This document shows positions 49,691-60,875 of a DNA stretch of 64,000 nt, piece by piece. Numbering within the stretch: position 1 is the stretch's first letter; every line of letters starts with the position of its first letter. The DNA lies in assembly GCA_015039465.1 (NCBI GenBank), contig MU130237.1, positions 62,001-126,000 of the forward strand. Direction: 5' to 3'. Origin of the DNA: Phlegmacium glaucopus. Lineage: Eukaryota; Basidiomycota; Agaricomycetes; Agaricales; Cortinariaceae. Under the pieces are notes generated by a model. It did no database searches. It saw only the letters and a program-made list of their open reading frames with translations, and had not been told where the DNA came from. The translations under genes and the position numbers were made by a program.

Positions 49691-50752
49691 GGTTTCTGAG
49701 AGTCCAACAGCTCAGAATTTGTTCTGGATAGCATCACGTCGAGTTGGACTCAGGTTACCAACGGGTGGTGGCGGTTAGGCGACATTGAATTTACAACGAT
49801 CAAGAATGGGGTAGAAGCGAAGATTACATGTCTCGTTGATGGTGTGGTGAAATTTTGGGATGGCGTTGCGCGCCAAGTATGTGGCGTTAGCCTGTTGGGT
49901 AATTTCAACTGCTAAGCTCTCACCGAATGCGACCGCAGTTGCTTTAATGTCATCCCAAGCAAAGAGATGTACGGGAGCCAGTTGAATATCTTTTCGGATG
50001 CCACTTCGACGGATTCGAACATGTCTGCGATCACGTCAAATAACTGTGCAAGTAGCGATGAACTGGCAAGGCGCAAGGTTGGCATTTTACTATTAGTTTA
50101 TCCCGCATGATTTCACGCTCAACAATTCGATTTTCAGATTACATGCTCAAAATCAACTTGAGAGTTTTATCGGAGATGCGAAAACCTGAATAACAGACAA
50201 CGAGGTCACCTTAGTCACTAACTCAGGGAATCTGACCGTAAGCGACTATGCCAGTCAGAGACAGCTAATATTTCCCCTCAACACAGGTTATTGGCACAGC
50301 CGCCTTCGTTTTTGCAACGACTGTTCTATCTTATATTTTAATGAGAATTAAAAGGATGGGAATGGACTCGTACATGCCGTGAGCCAGCAATGGCTCACCG
50401 CAGCAAGTTCATATTCTATGCACGGAGATCTACTGCTAAGACGTACCTTTACTGCCAACATTTTGTAGTGTCGTAAAACATCCGCCGCTAATCGATATGC
50501 CCTTTGCACCTGAAAACATTGCCATCCCGCCATGAAAGTTGAATGATCTATGTATGTCGTGCAGATGTTTGACAATTGCATTCTTGCGGTTGCGTGAACA
50601 GGGAATGCTTGCCGCAGTGGGGTCTCGATGACTACGGCTCAGCGCTCAAGCGCTCAGAGCTTTAGCCGATTTCAAAAATTTTGGGATGAATATAAATACA
50701 AATCAAAACTTGAACTCTGCCAACCCTTTGAATCCAAGTCTTCCTCCACATC
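49691..50752. other. Region without a supported gene
   Basis: Follows the broken nuclease and precedes SEN15. The one protein-like signal is on the minus strand, 49775-50040: an open stretch of about 87 codons with no Met, containing LAPVHLFAWDDIKATAVAFG. Other open frames, such as that at 50348-50581, have no recognisable feature. It may hold degenerate gene remains and the SEN15 promoter. Confidence 0.45.
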
Positions 50753-51372
50753 ATGGAAGGACATCCATCAGTAAGCCCAGACCCTTTTATCGCACTGAGG
50801 ACATTACCTGAGCTGTAGAATAGTATCCCATTTTGTCTACTCTTCTGGCAAAATATCCTCAATCTGCGTCGGGTCTCTTCCAGGCATACAACGACATCGT
50901 CTACGGTAAGCAGGGTTTCTTTTCTATCTGGGAGGACATCAGAACATTAGTTACAGCACAACAATGGACGGAAGTTGAAGTCTTGGACCTGGAAAGTTGT
51001 ACACGCGCTGCCATCAGTGGAAAGAAGAAAAATACGGTGGATAGTAGCATATTCATTTTCATTCCCACTGGAAAACTGAATACAACCCCCGGATAGGATA
51101 AAATACTATACATTGTTCCTTGCTCGCTTTCAGAGACCATTTCTTTCTCTTGGTACCCGGTTCACCTTTCTCCCAAATGGCTTTCACTCACTTCTCACCT
51201 TGACAGGCTCCAAAACGCGTTCGCAGAGCTCTTTCCTACACCCGATCCCACTTCATCAAGCTCAGAAAATACGGACCCTGGGCCCTCCTTCATATACATC
51301 GCCATCACCTCCCAGGACGCCTCTATCGTTTATTACAAGCTCAGTCAGGGCATCGTCAAACCCCCTGTTTAA
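50753..51372 (+). CDS. SEN15: tRNA-splicing endonuclease subunit Sen15
   Basis: Small structural subunit of the tRNA intron endonuclease. The call needs three introns to be spliced. Exon 1 is MEGHPS (50753-50770). Exon 2 gives YPILSTLLAKYPQSASGLFQ and AYNDIVY. Exon 3 gives AQQWTEVEVLDLESCTRAAI, the conserved core. Exon 4 starts DKILYIVPCSLSETISFSWY and ends DASIVYYKLSQGIVKPPV with TAA at 51370-51372. The last block is the typical end of the Sen15 domain. The spliced product is about 160 residues, normal for the family. Longer frames shown by single exons read into introns and should be ignored. Confidence 0.87.
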
Positions 51373-51702
51373 CGATGACTTGTAAGATATGGAACGATGG
51401 ACGACTGAAAACATTGCCCATGAACGCCGATTGTGAACCGTTACTGCCAATGAGATCTCAGCACATGTCATTCACAGCACTCAAATTTAAGTACAAACAA
51501 ATACTCGTTTATGTAGCGTGATTATCAGCAACGCCATTGATGCGTGCCTAGCGTCACCTCATGTCAGAGGGACGTATTTCTTACATACACCAACTTGCTG
51601 TTTCCTATCGGCTATTGGTTGTGGATATACATGCAAAATCTTCACAGTTCACTTTTTCATGCCTGAGGATTGCCAGTGGCGCCCACCTGGCACCCGCTGC
51701 GA

Positions 51703-51722
51703 GGGTTCGACAGGGTTCGACC
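51703..51722. repeat. 10-bp tandem duplication, unit GGGTTCGACA
   Basis: Two copies, the second with C in the last position. Confidence 0.75.
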
Positions 51723-51736
51723 CATAAATCTATGTA

Positions 51737-51756
51737 GGCCCAAACTGGCCCAAATC
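51737..51756. repeat. 10-bp tandem duplication, unit GGCCCAAACT
   Basis: Two copies; the second ends TC instead of CT. Confidence 0.7.
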
Positions 51757-51787
51757 ATTCTTAAAGCCGCATCCCTTGCAACGGTGG

Positions 51788-51820
51788 TAACTTGCTGTAA
51801 CTTGCTGTAACTTGCTGTAA
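51788..51820. repeat. 10-bp tandem triplication, unit TAACTTGCTG
   Basis: Three exact copies followed by TAA. Confidence 0.85.
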
Positions 51821-51840
51821 TGATCAAATCTTAGGGTTCA

Positions 51841-51860
51841 CTCAGGGCTACTCAGGGCTA
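51841..51860. repeat. 10-bp tandem duplication, unit CTCAGGGCTA
   Basis: Two exact copies about 130 bp before the GH79 start. Confidence 0.8.
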
Positions 51861-51990
51861 CTTGTGGTCTAGCGATGATCGCTCAGTTTCCTTACATAAC
51901 TTCATTCTGCCAGTGGAGCCATGTCGGAGATGGCAAACCCATGCTGATGATTTTGTTCTCAATACAAGTTCACTCCGTACTTACATTACT

Positions 51991-54169
51991 ATGCTTCTCG
52001 TCACTCTTTTGACTTTTCTCCTCCCTCTGAGTTCCCTTGCTGCCACCCCTATTCCCATTTCGGTCCCGTCCTCACCCCCCACTCGCAATGTAGTCGAGCA
52101 GAACTTCCTCGGAATCAGCTTTGAACTCAGTTTCATGAATTTATACTGTGAGTTCCCCCCGTCTTCTTTTAATTGACATCTCGTCAACGTGTTTTATTTC
52201 AACAGTCGGAAATGATACTTCGACCATTCCACCCACAGTCATTAACTATCTTTCTGCTCTGCGTTCGCGAGTAGGAAACAATCCTTTACGCATGAGAATT
52301 GGCGGGAACTCCATGGATAGTTCAATCTATGTGCCAACACAAACTTCCCCCATGACACAACTAATCGATGGCTCAAGCAATTCAGATGACCAACCTGTTA
52401 ATTTTGGCCCAGTTCTCTGGGATGTATTAGACCAAGTTGGATCAACCATCGGCGGAGCCGCCTATCTGATCGGTACGCTCTTTGAAATCGATTACTATCT
52501 CCAATCCATTCATTTTATTTATTTGTTTACAGGTCTGTCTCTTCGCGATCCGACGAACCCCAACATCCCGCTTGTAGCCGGTCTGCTGTCCACCGTCGTC
52601 GAAGTGCTTGGTTTCCTAATTTTTTTCTCAATAGGCTCTGCTCAGCAGATACTAGGGAGTTCATTGGATGGTTTCTTGCTTGGAAATGTACTTCTTTCTG
52701 CTTCTCTATCTTCAAATGTCTGAAGTAAATTTATCAGGAACCAGACCTTTACACCAGCCATCAAGAACGTCCTAATATCGCCAACTATACAACTGCACTA
52801 TATATGGATGTTTGTACCTCGTCCTTCATCAATGCCTGCAGCAGATTTAAACCTTCCGATAGGAATTTCGAACGGCGTCGAATCTTCTAACAAACACTTC
52901 AGGTGGCAATATCTTGAGTAACCATGACATTGGTGGACCTACTATATGTTGCTTTTGGGTTTGTTGCTTATTTCTCGCGCTGCTGTTTATAGCTCATTCG
53001 CGTGCTAAAGAACTTGGATGCACTTTTGGATGATGGATACATTTCCAATTTTACCAGCATCCTAAAATACATCTCGTATGGACCTCAACACATGACGTGT
53101 GCATTCACTTATTAATATCTTTCAACCCAGGCTCCAGCACTATCCACAAAACAATTGCTTTGGAAGCCATGCTTTCGATATTCCCTATTACATCCAACAT
53201 GCAAATGGTCAGTTTATCGTTACCCTTATGAATTCAATTACTAAACCTTTTTCTTCAGTTGTCAATCTAGCAGCGTGGGAGGAGTCTGGCATTGATAAAG
53301 TCATTTCAAGCACCTCGCCCAATAAACCCAAAGTCATTATGTCTGAGTTCAATTCAGCATCATGTGGTGGTGTTCCCGGTGTGTCAGACACCTTCGCTGT
53401 CGGTTCCTTGTGGACAGTCGACTATGCTTTGCAAATGGCATCCATGGGCTACAGTGCTGCATACATACATACCCGTGAACAAGGTGTGACCTACAACATT
53501 TTTTCTCCTCCAAATGGACCAGATGGAGGGCCCGGTCCATGGACTACCAACCCTCCCTACTATGGCCTACTCGTTGCTGCCGAAGCATTGCACTCTAAAA
53601 ACGGAAGCAGCATCGTCACTGATCTCAACATACAACAATCCAAGACTGACCTCGGGGCTTTAGTCTCAGGCTATGCCGTTTACGACGCGGGTGATTCAAC
53701 GGTTCAACAATTGGTGTTGTTCAATTACGCCAACGTTTCTTCATCCGACAACTCGTCGATGATCTTTTCAGTTCCTGCCAATGTCTTTTCATCGAACAGT
53801 GCGATCACCGTAAAATACCTTCAGGCCCAAGATTTGCAAGAAAAGGCGAATATTGCTTGGGGTGGTCAGACATTTTCAAATGTGGGCGATGGGAAACCTG
53901 TATCAACGAATGCATCCTGGGCACCCGCAAACGTTAAAGTCGACTGCTCGAACGGTTGCTCAATCAGTGTCCCCGGACCTGGCCTAGCAGTAGTTTTCGC
54001 CAGTGAACCTCAGACCCAACCCTCCGGCACTGCTACTAGCAGTGACTCAACCAGTGCGAACTCAACCAGTGCGACTAAGAGTGGTGCTAGGATCATTTTA
54101 CCTAATATGGATGTTATACAATTCTTCGCAGTCTTGTGTGCCCTAGTCGCGTATTCCAGACTGTTGTAA
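51991..54169 (+). CDS. GPI-anchored GH79 glycosidase (beta-glucuronidase-like)
   Basis: Extracellular retaining glycosidase of family 79, likely cutting glucuronic acid or its methyl ester from arabinogalactan or cell-wall glycans. The ATG at 51991 opens a signal peptide, MLLVTLLTFLLPLSSLAA. QNFLGISFELSFMN and RMRIGGNSMDSSIY mark the barrel start. The acid/base Glu is in NEPDLYTSH, formed across the intron at about 52685-52740. HDIGGPTIC and LQHYPQNNC follow. The nucleophile Glu is in KVIMSEFNSASCGG, and AYIHTREQGVTYNIFSPP closes the barrel. A beta-domain follows. The C-terminus is Ser/Thr-rich and ends in a hydrophobic stretch, MDVIQFFAVLCALVAYSRLL, as in GPI anchors. About nine introns; no break seen. 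Confidence 0.92.
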
Positions 54170-54307
54170 TCAGGTTGGATTTCAAAAGGACTTTTTATAA
54201 CCATACGAACATTTGTCGTTAGATATTACTAAATATTTTTTTAGAAAAAAAAGCTATTGTGATCCAAGACCAACTGTGGCCAACTGCCAAAGAGACGAAA
54301 AATGAGA

Positions 54308-56181
54308 TTATGGGGGCAGATCTCTATTTCTACGGGGCAGTGGTTTGCGGCTGCTCCGTCTCAACTCCATGCTATCTCCAATTGACTCTTCTTTCACCAC
54401 CGTACGGGTGCGCTTCCCCAAGCCTTGTTGTTTCGAGGATTGTTTGAAACAATCTTCGATGTACCATTGGTTGCCTGAAGTTTGAGCGACAGCCCGAACA
54501 TCATTGGGAAGGAGATGATGATCTGTGTAGTGCCTAGAAACTACCTGAAAAAGCAGGCGCTGAATAGGTTCCTCTTTTACCTTCCATGATTTACCACCGA
54601 GAATACGTTTGGTATCATCCGAAAGATGATTGAGAATGTCGGGAGAGAGGTTCAAAAGATCAACGTCGTAATCACAACCCGGGCAGTTCCATATGAACCG
54701 GCCATTAGGGATCTCAGGAGGTTTAAGGCAGAAGTAAGGTATTTTGGAAATTGGATAGAGAGGTTCATCTTCAGAATCTGAGGAGGCATTCGTAGATGCC
54801 TCAGAGAAATCCGAGTCATACTGGAATTGACTAACAACAGTAGGGATTAAGTCAGCCTTTGGGGATAGACTTCGACGCTGAGTACGGGAAGAAGAAACTA
54901 TGAGAATCCAATACAGAGGTTAGAAATGGGAACTGACTTTTGATTGTTTTGTCTTTCCAGTGTTTCGTTGGGCAGCGGCATTTTCTAACTTTTTGGCCCA
55001 GAATGATTCAGTTTGGCCATACTTTGCCATACTTTTGGGCAAGCTCTTGGATAGATCTTCCGTGGCGCCAGTTTCGTGTGGGTCACCCCATCTGACACCA
55101 TTTCTCATTGCATCAGCGACCTCTGTCCTCACCTGAAGACAAAAAGATATCCACTGCTCAATGTCGACTAGCCTGACATTAGCGCTGTTGCTGGAAGACG
55201 CTAGCTGGTTAGCTAGTAGCCATTCAGCTTGGGATGCAAAATAACCCCTGATTTCTGCATGGGAGACATGTCGCGGATGTCGAGGTTCTAGTAAAATCTC
55301 CCGGTCTAGTGATGGATCTGTTATGATACGATTATTGAGACTGCGAGGCAGGATGTGGGCAAAATAGCCGTCAATGAGCCAATCAATATTACGGTTTTCA
55401 AGCGGGGTCCTGCTGTGGTCCAGTTCAATTAATTCGACGATCAAGGCACGAAGACGGTATCTATCCAAGAAATTCCGGCTCATATCGTATGTTGCTTTGT
55501 GGAGCGATTTAATACTAAAAGTTAGATGTCTATGGCAGAGATTTAGTACGAGTACAGTGAGATCGACTTGACAGACAAACGCTGATTCTACTTTTGCATA
55601 TATGAGCATTTGTCCATGCTGATTCTTTGCTATATATCATTGTATCTGATCAATTTACTGGATGATCGCTCGTTAATGGGCTGCTCACAGGTCAGATATG
55701 CAGCGAGTAGAACTTTCTCGTAAACCACTTCGACTTTGATCCGTAGCCCTTGAGCAGGTAGAGAACCGTATAAGCTCTTAAGGGTCAATCCACTTTGATT
55801 GTGCTCCAGATGAATTTTACTGTCATAATTTTTAAAGTCTGTCTCGAGATAACGAAGCCCTTGCTCCGAGAGCCAATCCAGGGATTCAATCCGAAGAACA
55901 CCAGAAAAGAAGACAGGGTATTTAGCGACGCTTGAGTCTGGTGGAGGTGTGACTATATACTCTGTTTCGTCGAATCTATGAGGACAAGTCAAGAGCGCAA
56001 TCTGCGATAGGTTCCGAATAATCACTTACCCAGTGGGCTTGTGCTCACATAGCATTTGGAGATTGGACAGGACAGGGATTTGGCCCACTGACGGGAACTT
56101 TTTGCTAAAGAGGACCTGGTGGAGATACGGGCCATATATATGAGATACTAGGTTGTCGATTTGCTTGTTGACCATCGGCAT
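54308..56181 (-). CDS. Unrecognised protein with a CPGC zinc-binding-like motif
   Basis: Probably a nuclear protein, about 530-560 residues. The ATG at 56179-56181 starts MPMVNKQIDNLVSHIYGPYL. The next exon has YPVFFSGVLRIESLDWLSEQ and LRYLETDFKNYDSKIHLEHN. A longer exon, 54920-55570, includes RYRLRALIVELIELDHSRTP, DIEQWISFCLQVRTEVADAM and AKYGQTESFWAKKLENAAAQ. A Ser/Glu-rich stretch leads to PNGRFIWNCPGCDYDVDLLN, a Cys pair that may bind metal together with nearby His. The C-terminus, LLFQVVSRHYTDHHLLPNDV and then RRSSRKPLPRRNRDLPP, is basic. I do not recognise the family; motifs are compatible with a chromatin protein, but nothing shows this. Confidence 0.7.
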
Positions 56182-56369
56182 ACTTCATCATTGTCTGCCA
56201 ACCAGCGGGCCGAGCGCGTCAGATTTTTTGAGCGGAGATTAAATACAAGTTCAGATGGAGGCAGAAACGAGATTATACAAATGAGGTGCTACTTTAGCTG
56301 ATTCTGATACAGAAAATATGGTCCTATGCAATAGGTTGACACAGTATTGAGGGTGATAATACAAACAAA

Positions 56370-59291
56370 TCAAGCAGCATGGGACCTAGATCCACTTCCC
56401 GTGCCTGATCCCGGACTGCTCCCTTCTACTTGAGTATCTTCTGAATTTCGACCAAATAACAAGGAACTGGCATAGTGTTCTGCAGCCTGGAAGGTATTCC
56501 GAATACTTCGCTTAACACTCCTGGCTCTTCGTTCAGCGTTTTGGATCGATTCCGGTTGTTCTCGTCGCCCTCTGCGTTCTACCCCCAGTGCCGATTGCAC
56601 AGATGCCTGCAGTTCTCTAGTTGCAGGAGACGTCAAGCTAGGCTCATGATACGACCAGGTCTTGTCAGCAGCAACAGAGATATTTTGACGAACATTTCGG
56701 TCTGTGAACTCTTCAGACTCAGAACTGCCTTGCGAGCTACTGGGATGGGATGTTTCCTGCGTAACATCTGGAGGTGCAATCGTTGGCTGCCTTGGAGTTC
56801 GGTCGTGGTTTGAGCCATGTTGCATTCGTGTACTGGCCCGAACAACAGAACCTCGGACTGTTGGACCAGTGTCAGTCGGACTTGGTTGGGCGCCTCTACC
56901 ATGTCCAATCTCTGCGTAGTTCAGATCAGGCGTCAAAGCCCCATATCCGCGCGGAGAAACACTCATTGTAGGTCGTTCGTGATAAACGCGGAAGAAACCT
57001 GCTCCATTCGAATTATTAGTTCCGATGCTATGATTGGACGCAACGTCACTGGGTGGAGGAGAAATAGGCGATTCAACGATAGGCAGCACGTCGGCCACTG
57101 ACCGGATGAGCTGGGTATGACCACGAGGTAGACGAAGTTGGGGGGTGGATGTAGATGCGGTGGTTGGAGCACTCAGGCGAGAAGTAGCACCATGCAGATT
57201 GATCGATGGCGAGATCTCTCCCGTTTGTTGGCCGTCACGAGAATCAGTCAGGGGGAATGTGGCCGCACGCATAGGCCGGTCAAGTTGAAAAGCAAACTCG
57301 TGTGATGTTTGCTGCAGGACTGGCGCAGAGGGGCCAGTACGGGAACCGCCACGAGGAGTCGTCACAATTGGATTGATAAGCAAGTTTTGTCGTGGATAGC
57401 CCTCCGCACCTCGTGCTTCAGCAACGACTTCAGGCTCCGGGGTATCATCTTCTTGACAAGCTTCACCGTCGAAATCATCTTCTTCATATTCGGTGTCATC
57501 AGTGTTGTTCATCTCGGTAATACGATCGAACAACTCCGTGAGGTATGTTCTAAGTTGAGATACCCCCTTGCAGGAGAACACGCAGAAAGCCTGGCGTTGG
57601 GGCGTGTTGAAATCCTGCAAAAAGTATAGTTATTGGCATGAAGAAGCTTCAAGTGTGATTCGGGAAACACAAACCTTGGGAGGTTCACGACAAAATTGTT
57701 GCAATTCGGGTTGCTGAAATGCTGGGACGCCAGTCAAGCTAAGATGTGTTAACTTGTGCAGTTTAAGGAGGAGGAAGTGTATGGCCATGACAGAAATTTG
57801 ATCACAATAAGATAAATGTATGCGTTCAAGTGTAGCATGGCGTTCCGCCAGAGCATATATAGCTTCATCGGTCAGCTGATTAACACGGACAAGTCCAATG
57901 CGACGGAGTTTCGGAAGAGCTGACAACTCGAAAACAGACATATCCGTCAAGCGCACACAATCTGAGGTTTAATTTAGATCGAAAGTTTGACGATTATTGT
58001 ACGAGTACTCACTGGCGAAATCGATGTATCTTATGCGAGTACATGATCGGGCCAAGATTCTCACAGAACGATCCGTAATTCTACTCGCATGGCCAAGGTG
58101 TAGATAATGTAGATGTCGGCCCAACCTGCAAATGGTCTCGACTGCTTTGTCAGTAAGATTGACACATTTCGAGAGAACCAAATTTCGGATTTTAGGTGCA
58201 TGAGAAACAATGCCTTCTATTGCCTCGTCGGTGACAAGGGGACAAGCTGTCAGATCCAACATCCGCAGATGCTCAAAGGATCTATTGATCACAAGAGGAG
58301 GTAGTTCATCGTTCATAGTCACTGTATAAGTGGGGAAGGGGTTTGGAACATCCAGTTGAACATCTGGCTTGAGAGGGGCGGGGAATCCAGCATCTGTGAG
58401 CAAGGAACAATGAGAGAGACGCATTTCACGCATGTGAATGAGATGTGTCCAGACAAGGCGGACTGAAACATTGGTGATGAGCTCGCAATGATTGAGGTCC
58501 ATTTCCAAAAGCATTGGACAGGCCAGCGCGAGAGCGGAGATGGCATCATCGGTCAGGCGTGCCAAACCATTCAGCTTGACCCTACGAAGAAGGGGACATG
58601 AAGTCGCAAGAGCTAAAACTGCGTCATCGTCGACTTTGGTGCACCCCGTTAGATTGATGCCCTGCAATCGAGTGGCTACATTGGCAAGGCCAATAATAGA
58701 CTCGCTTGTGGTATTAACAACCCCTGTGAGATCAATGGCGACGAGGTTGGTGAAATGTGGAAGGACTTGGGCAAGAGCTTCTCCGGTGAAATGTTTACAG
58801 CCGATAAGGGTGAGGCGTTCCAGACGTTCACATCGAGAGAATACCGAAAAGAGGTCATCAAAGATGTCCCCTCCAAGATTAAGGAAATTGAGTCGGCGGA
58901 TGAATCGGGCATATGTGAATGTCTGGTTTTGTTTACGAAGAAGGCTCGCCATCTTATTGATGGTGCCATACTTCGGGAAAGATGGCTTGTGCCATAGAAG
59001 CTCCACTGCACATTCGCACCAGCGACGAGATACACGAATGCAGCTGTACAAGTCTCTTGGAGAATGAATGTGTTTCAGGATTTGGATAAGAATTTCAGCT
59101 GGTAGTGTTGAAATAGGGGGAGGTCGTATGGGGCTTTGTGGGAGCTGCTGGGGTTTGGCAGCCCATTGAATGGGTTGGTGGTCGAGAGTAAAAGTGAACT
59201 GCGGAGTCTCAGCTTCATCATCGTCAATGTCGTCTGGGTCGTCTGAAAGGGAAGTCGTTGAGGGTGCATGATGTTTGTAGAGGGACACCAT
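56370..59291 (-). CDS. GRR1: GRR1 F-box/LRR protein, SCF substrate receptor
   Basis: F-box protein of an SCF ubiquitin ligase that in yeast targets G1 cyclins and glucose-signalling regulators. The ATG at 59289-59291 starts MVSLYKHHAPSTTSLSDDPD. The F-box is at residues 57-97: PPISTLPAEILIQILKHI, then CIRVSRRWCECAVELLW. Twelve or so LRRs follow, for example LTLIGCKHFTGEALAQVL, GINLTGCTKVDDDAVLALA and LMLSGC-like LVLSKCVNLTDKAVETICR. A block AFCVFSCKGVSQLRTYLTEL follows the repeats. The C-terminal 400 residues are acidic then Ser/Thr/Arg-rich. Introns occur near 57.96-58.01 kb and near 57.61-57.67 kb. About 930 residues. A shorter paralogue lies at 33430-34953. Confidence 0.93.
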
Positions 59292-59397
59292 GGTGGTTGT
59301 TGTTCAGGGTTGGTGTCAGCAAGGCCAGAGTTAACTGCACGTGCAACCTTGTTCCGCGCTTATTTAATTTAAATAAATAAATCTTTGAGGCTGCTCG
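59292..59397. promoter_or_regulatory. Divergent promoter, GRR1 / Gag1-like gene
   Basis: 106 bp with the perfect palindrome TGCACGTGCA (59336-59345), which includes a CACGTG E-box. Confidence 0.45.
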
Positions 59398-59987
59398 ATG
59401 CTGGAGCCTGACGATCCTCAGGTTGACCAGGTCCGTTACGATGTTTCATACCATCACATAGCTCATCTGGAACTCTATTATTACAGGTCTCTTTCGACGA
59501 AATCTTGCAGTCGTCTCCGAGTCTTCCGAGCCCAGGCCCAGAACTTTATGATGCCCGTAGACGCCTCTGGTTGACTCCCCGCATCAAACCGGCAACAGAA
59601 CCACCCTCATCTTCCAGGCAGAAACTAGAATTTCTCCTTAATCAGCCAGACGCTATCCACAACCAAGATCTTTGGCGTCACAGTCTAGAGAAGATCTGGG
59701 ATGGGCTCTCCTCCGGTGGAAGACTTAAATACAGGTTACCCATGAATCTCATCGTACGTTCATCCATTCAAAAGTAATTGAGACCTATCTACATTTTGCA
59801 CAAGGTCAAGATCGTACACGCTGCTTGGTTGCGTGACAGAACCTGGCCAGTTGGCATGGAGGCACCAGATTCTGATGAAACCCTAAATGATGAGCGGTCT
59901 CATCACAATTTACTGGCATTACCGAATCGAATTTCTCCAACAGCTGTGACACATTCCTCTGAGGCTAACAATACCACTGTATTGTAG
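59398..59987 (+). CDS. Gag1-like clamp domain protein (DUF4050)
   Basis: Likely related to fission yeast Gag1, a regulator near TORC1. Exon 1 starts MLEPDDPQ (59398); the donor is GTTGAC or GTCCGT. Exon 2 gives VSFDEILQSSPSLPSPGPEL and YDARRRLWLTP, then LEFLLNQPDAIHNQDLWRHS and LEKIWDGLSSGGRLKYRLPM. After a short intron (about 59755-59803) comes VKIVHAAWLRDRTWPVGMEA, the most diagnostic piece. The end is Ser/Thr-rich. About 170 residues, on the short side. The family call is from memory of the W.AWLRD.TW pattern; the domain might be named otherwise. Confidence 0.65.
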
Positions 59988-60318
59988 TTGTAGAAGTAGC
60001 AGACGGCCAAATAATTCTACGAATAAACCTCTATTTCGTTCAATTACTATTGCGATTCCTTTCGAATTTATGTAGATTGTGCTATATCTAACCTTGATTA
60101 AAGGGTTCGCGTTATTGGAGTTGATGCGAATTACTACAAGGTAGTCACAGGTGCAGTACAGTCGTTGGTTTAGAGAGAGAACGCGATAAACACGCGTAAG
60201 AATCCATGTGAGCCATAATAGGTATGATGGCGGTAGTTAGCGGTTTCACGAGGTGAGAACCATGGTAAAATTCTAGTCCCAAGAAACAATTCTTATGTTC
60301 TCGATGGCGGTGATACCT
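59988..60318. other. Convergent 3' flanks of Gag1-like gene and LSM3
   Basis: About 330 bp between two stop codons with no coding signal. Confidence 0.6.
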
Positions 60319-60748
60319 TTAAAAAATACAACCTGTCAATGGACAATGGAGGAAGATGGATAAACAACTACGAACGAGGATAACTCCATCTCCTCGTACA
60401 AACAACATTTCCATTTTTCGTTTTGCGACCTGCGTGATCAAGTAAATCAGTTCTCACAACTATTTGGAATAAACGACATACATTGACAACTCCTTGTCCA
60501 TTCGCCACGCTTTCAGCGTCTACAAGCATGATTGTCTCTTCGACATCACTCATAATTAGATTCATATGACCATCGTACGCCTGTTAACGGCGTTGTCCTT
60601 AGCGCGTTTCGCTTAAGAAAGTAATTTCTCGTACGTGAAGTATCCCCGTTAACTCACGGTCTCCTCTCAGCTTGACAAATACCCGTTCGCTGAGTGATAA
60701 CCTGATTAAGTCGAATGGCTCCTGAATGCCGGTCGTTGAAGAATCCAT
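60319..60748 (-). CDS. LSM3: U6 snRNA-associated Sm-like protein LSm3
   Basis: Subunit of the LSm2-8 ring on U6 snRNA and of the LSm1-7 ring in mRNA decay. The ATG at 60746-60748 starts [20 protein letters not shown]. Sm motif 1 reads [20 protein letters not shown], with an intron inside ILH-AYD, and then [18 protein letters not shown]. Sm motif 2, in the last exon, is [12 protein letters not shown]. The stop, TAA at 60319-60321, is reached either directly or after a possible extra intron, which changes only the last few residues. About 95-110 residues, standard. It is divergent from the U1-C gene. Confidence 0.93.
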
Positions 60749-60875
60749 AATCCGTGGAATCAAGAGTCAAGCTTTCGAGACTCAAGACGTGAAATGATAA
60801 CGGTCAGTCATGTGACTTTCTAAACTCCGGCTGAAAATAACTGCCCGTCAATTATGTCCCTCTTTCATCGGTACC
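60749..60875. promoter_or_regulatory. Divergent promoter, LSM3 / U1-C
   Basis: 127 bp shared by two splicing genes. It holds TCATGTGAC near 60812, a near-match to an E-box. No TATA box. Confidence 0.45.

Larger units (their letters stand above)
51373..51990. promoter_or_regulatory. SEN15 3' flank and GH79 promoter, with clustered 10-bp duplications
   Basis: About 620 bp with no gene. Its second half has four different 10-bp tandem duplications between 51703 and 51860 (listed separately). Confidence 0.55.

Noticed and set aside
50348..50581. Minus-strand open frame of 77 codons before SEN15
   Set aside because: No recognisable motif, no splicing partners, and it lies in the likely SEN15 promoter.
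51660..51730. Possible tRNA or SINE, because GGGTTCGACCC resembles a T-loop / B box
   Set aside because: The bases around it cannot form a 5-bp T stem, no acceptor or anticodon arm fits, and the motif is part of a 10-bp duplication.
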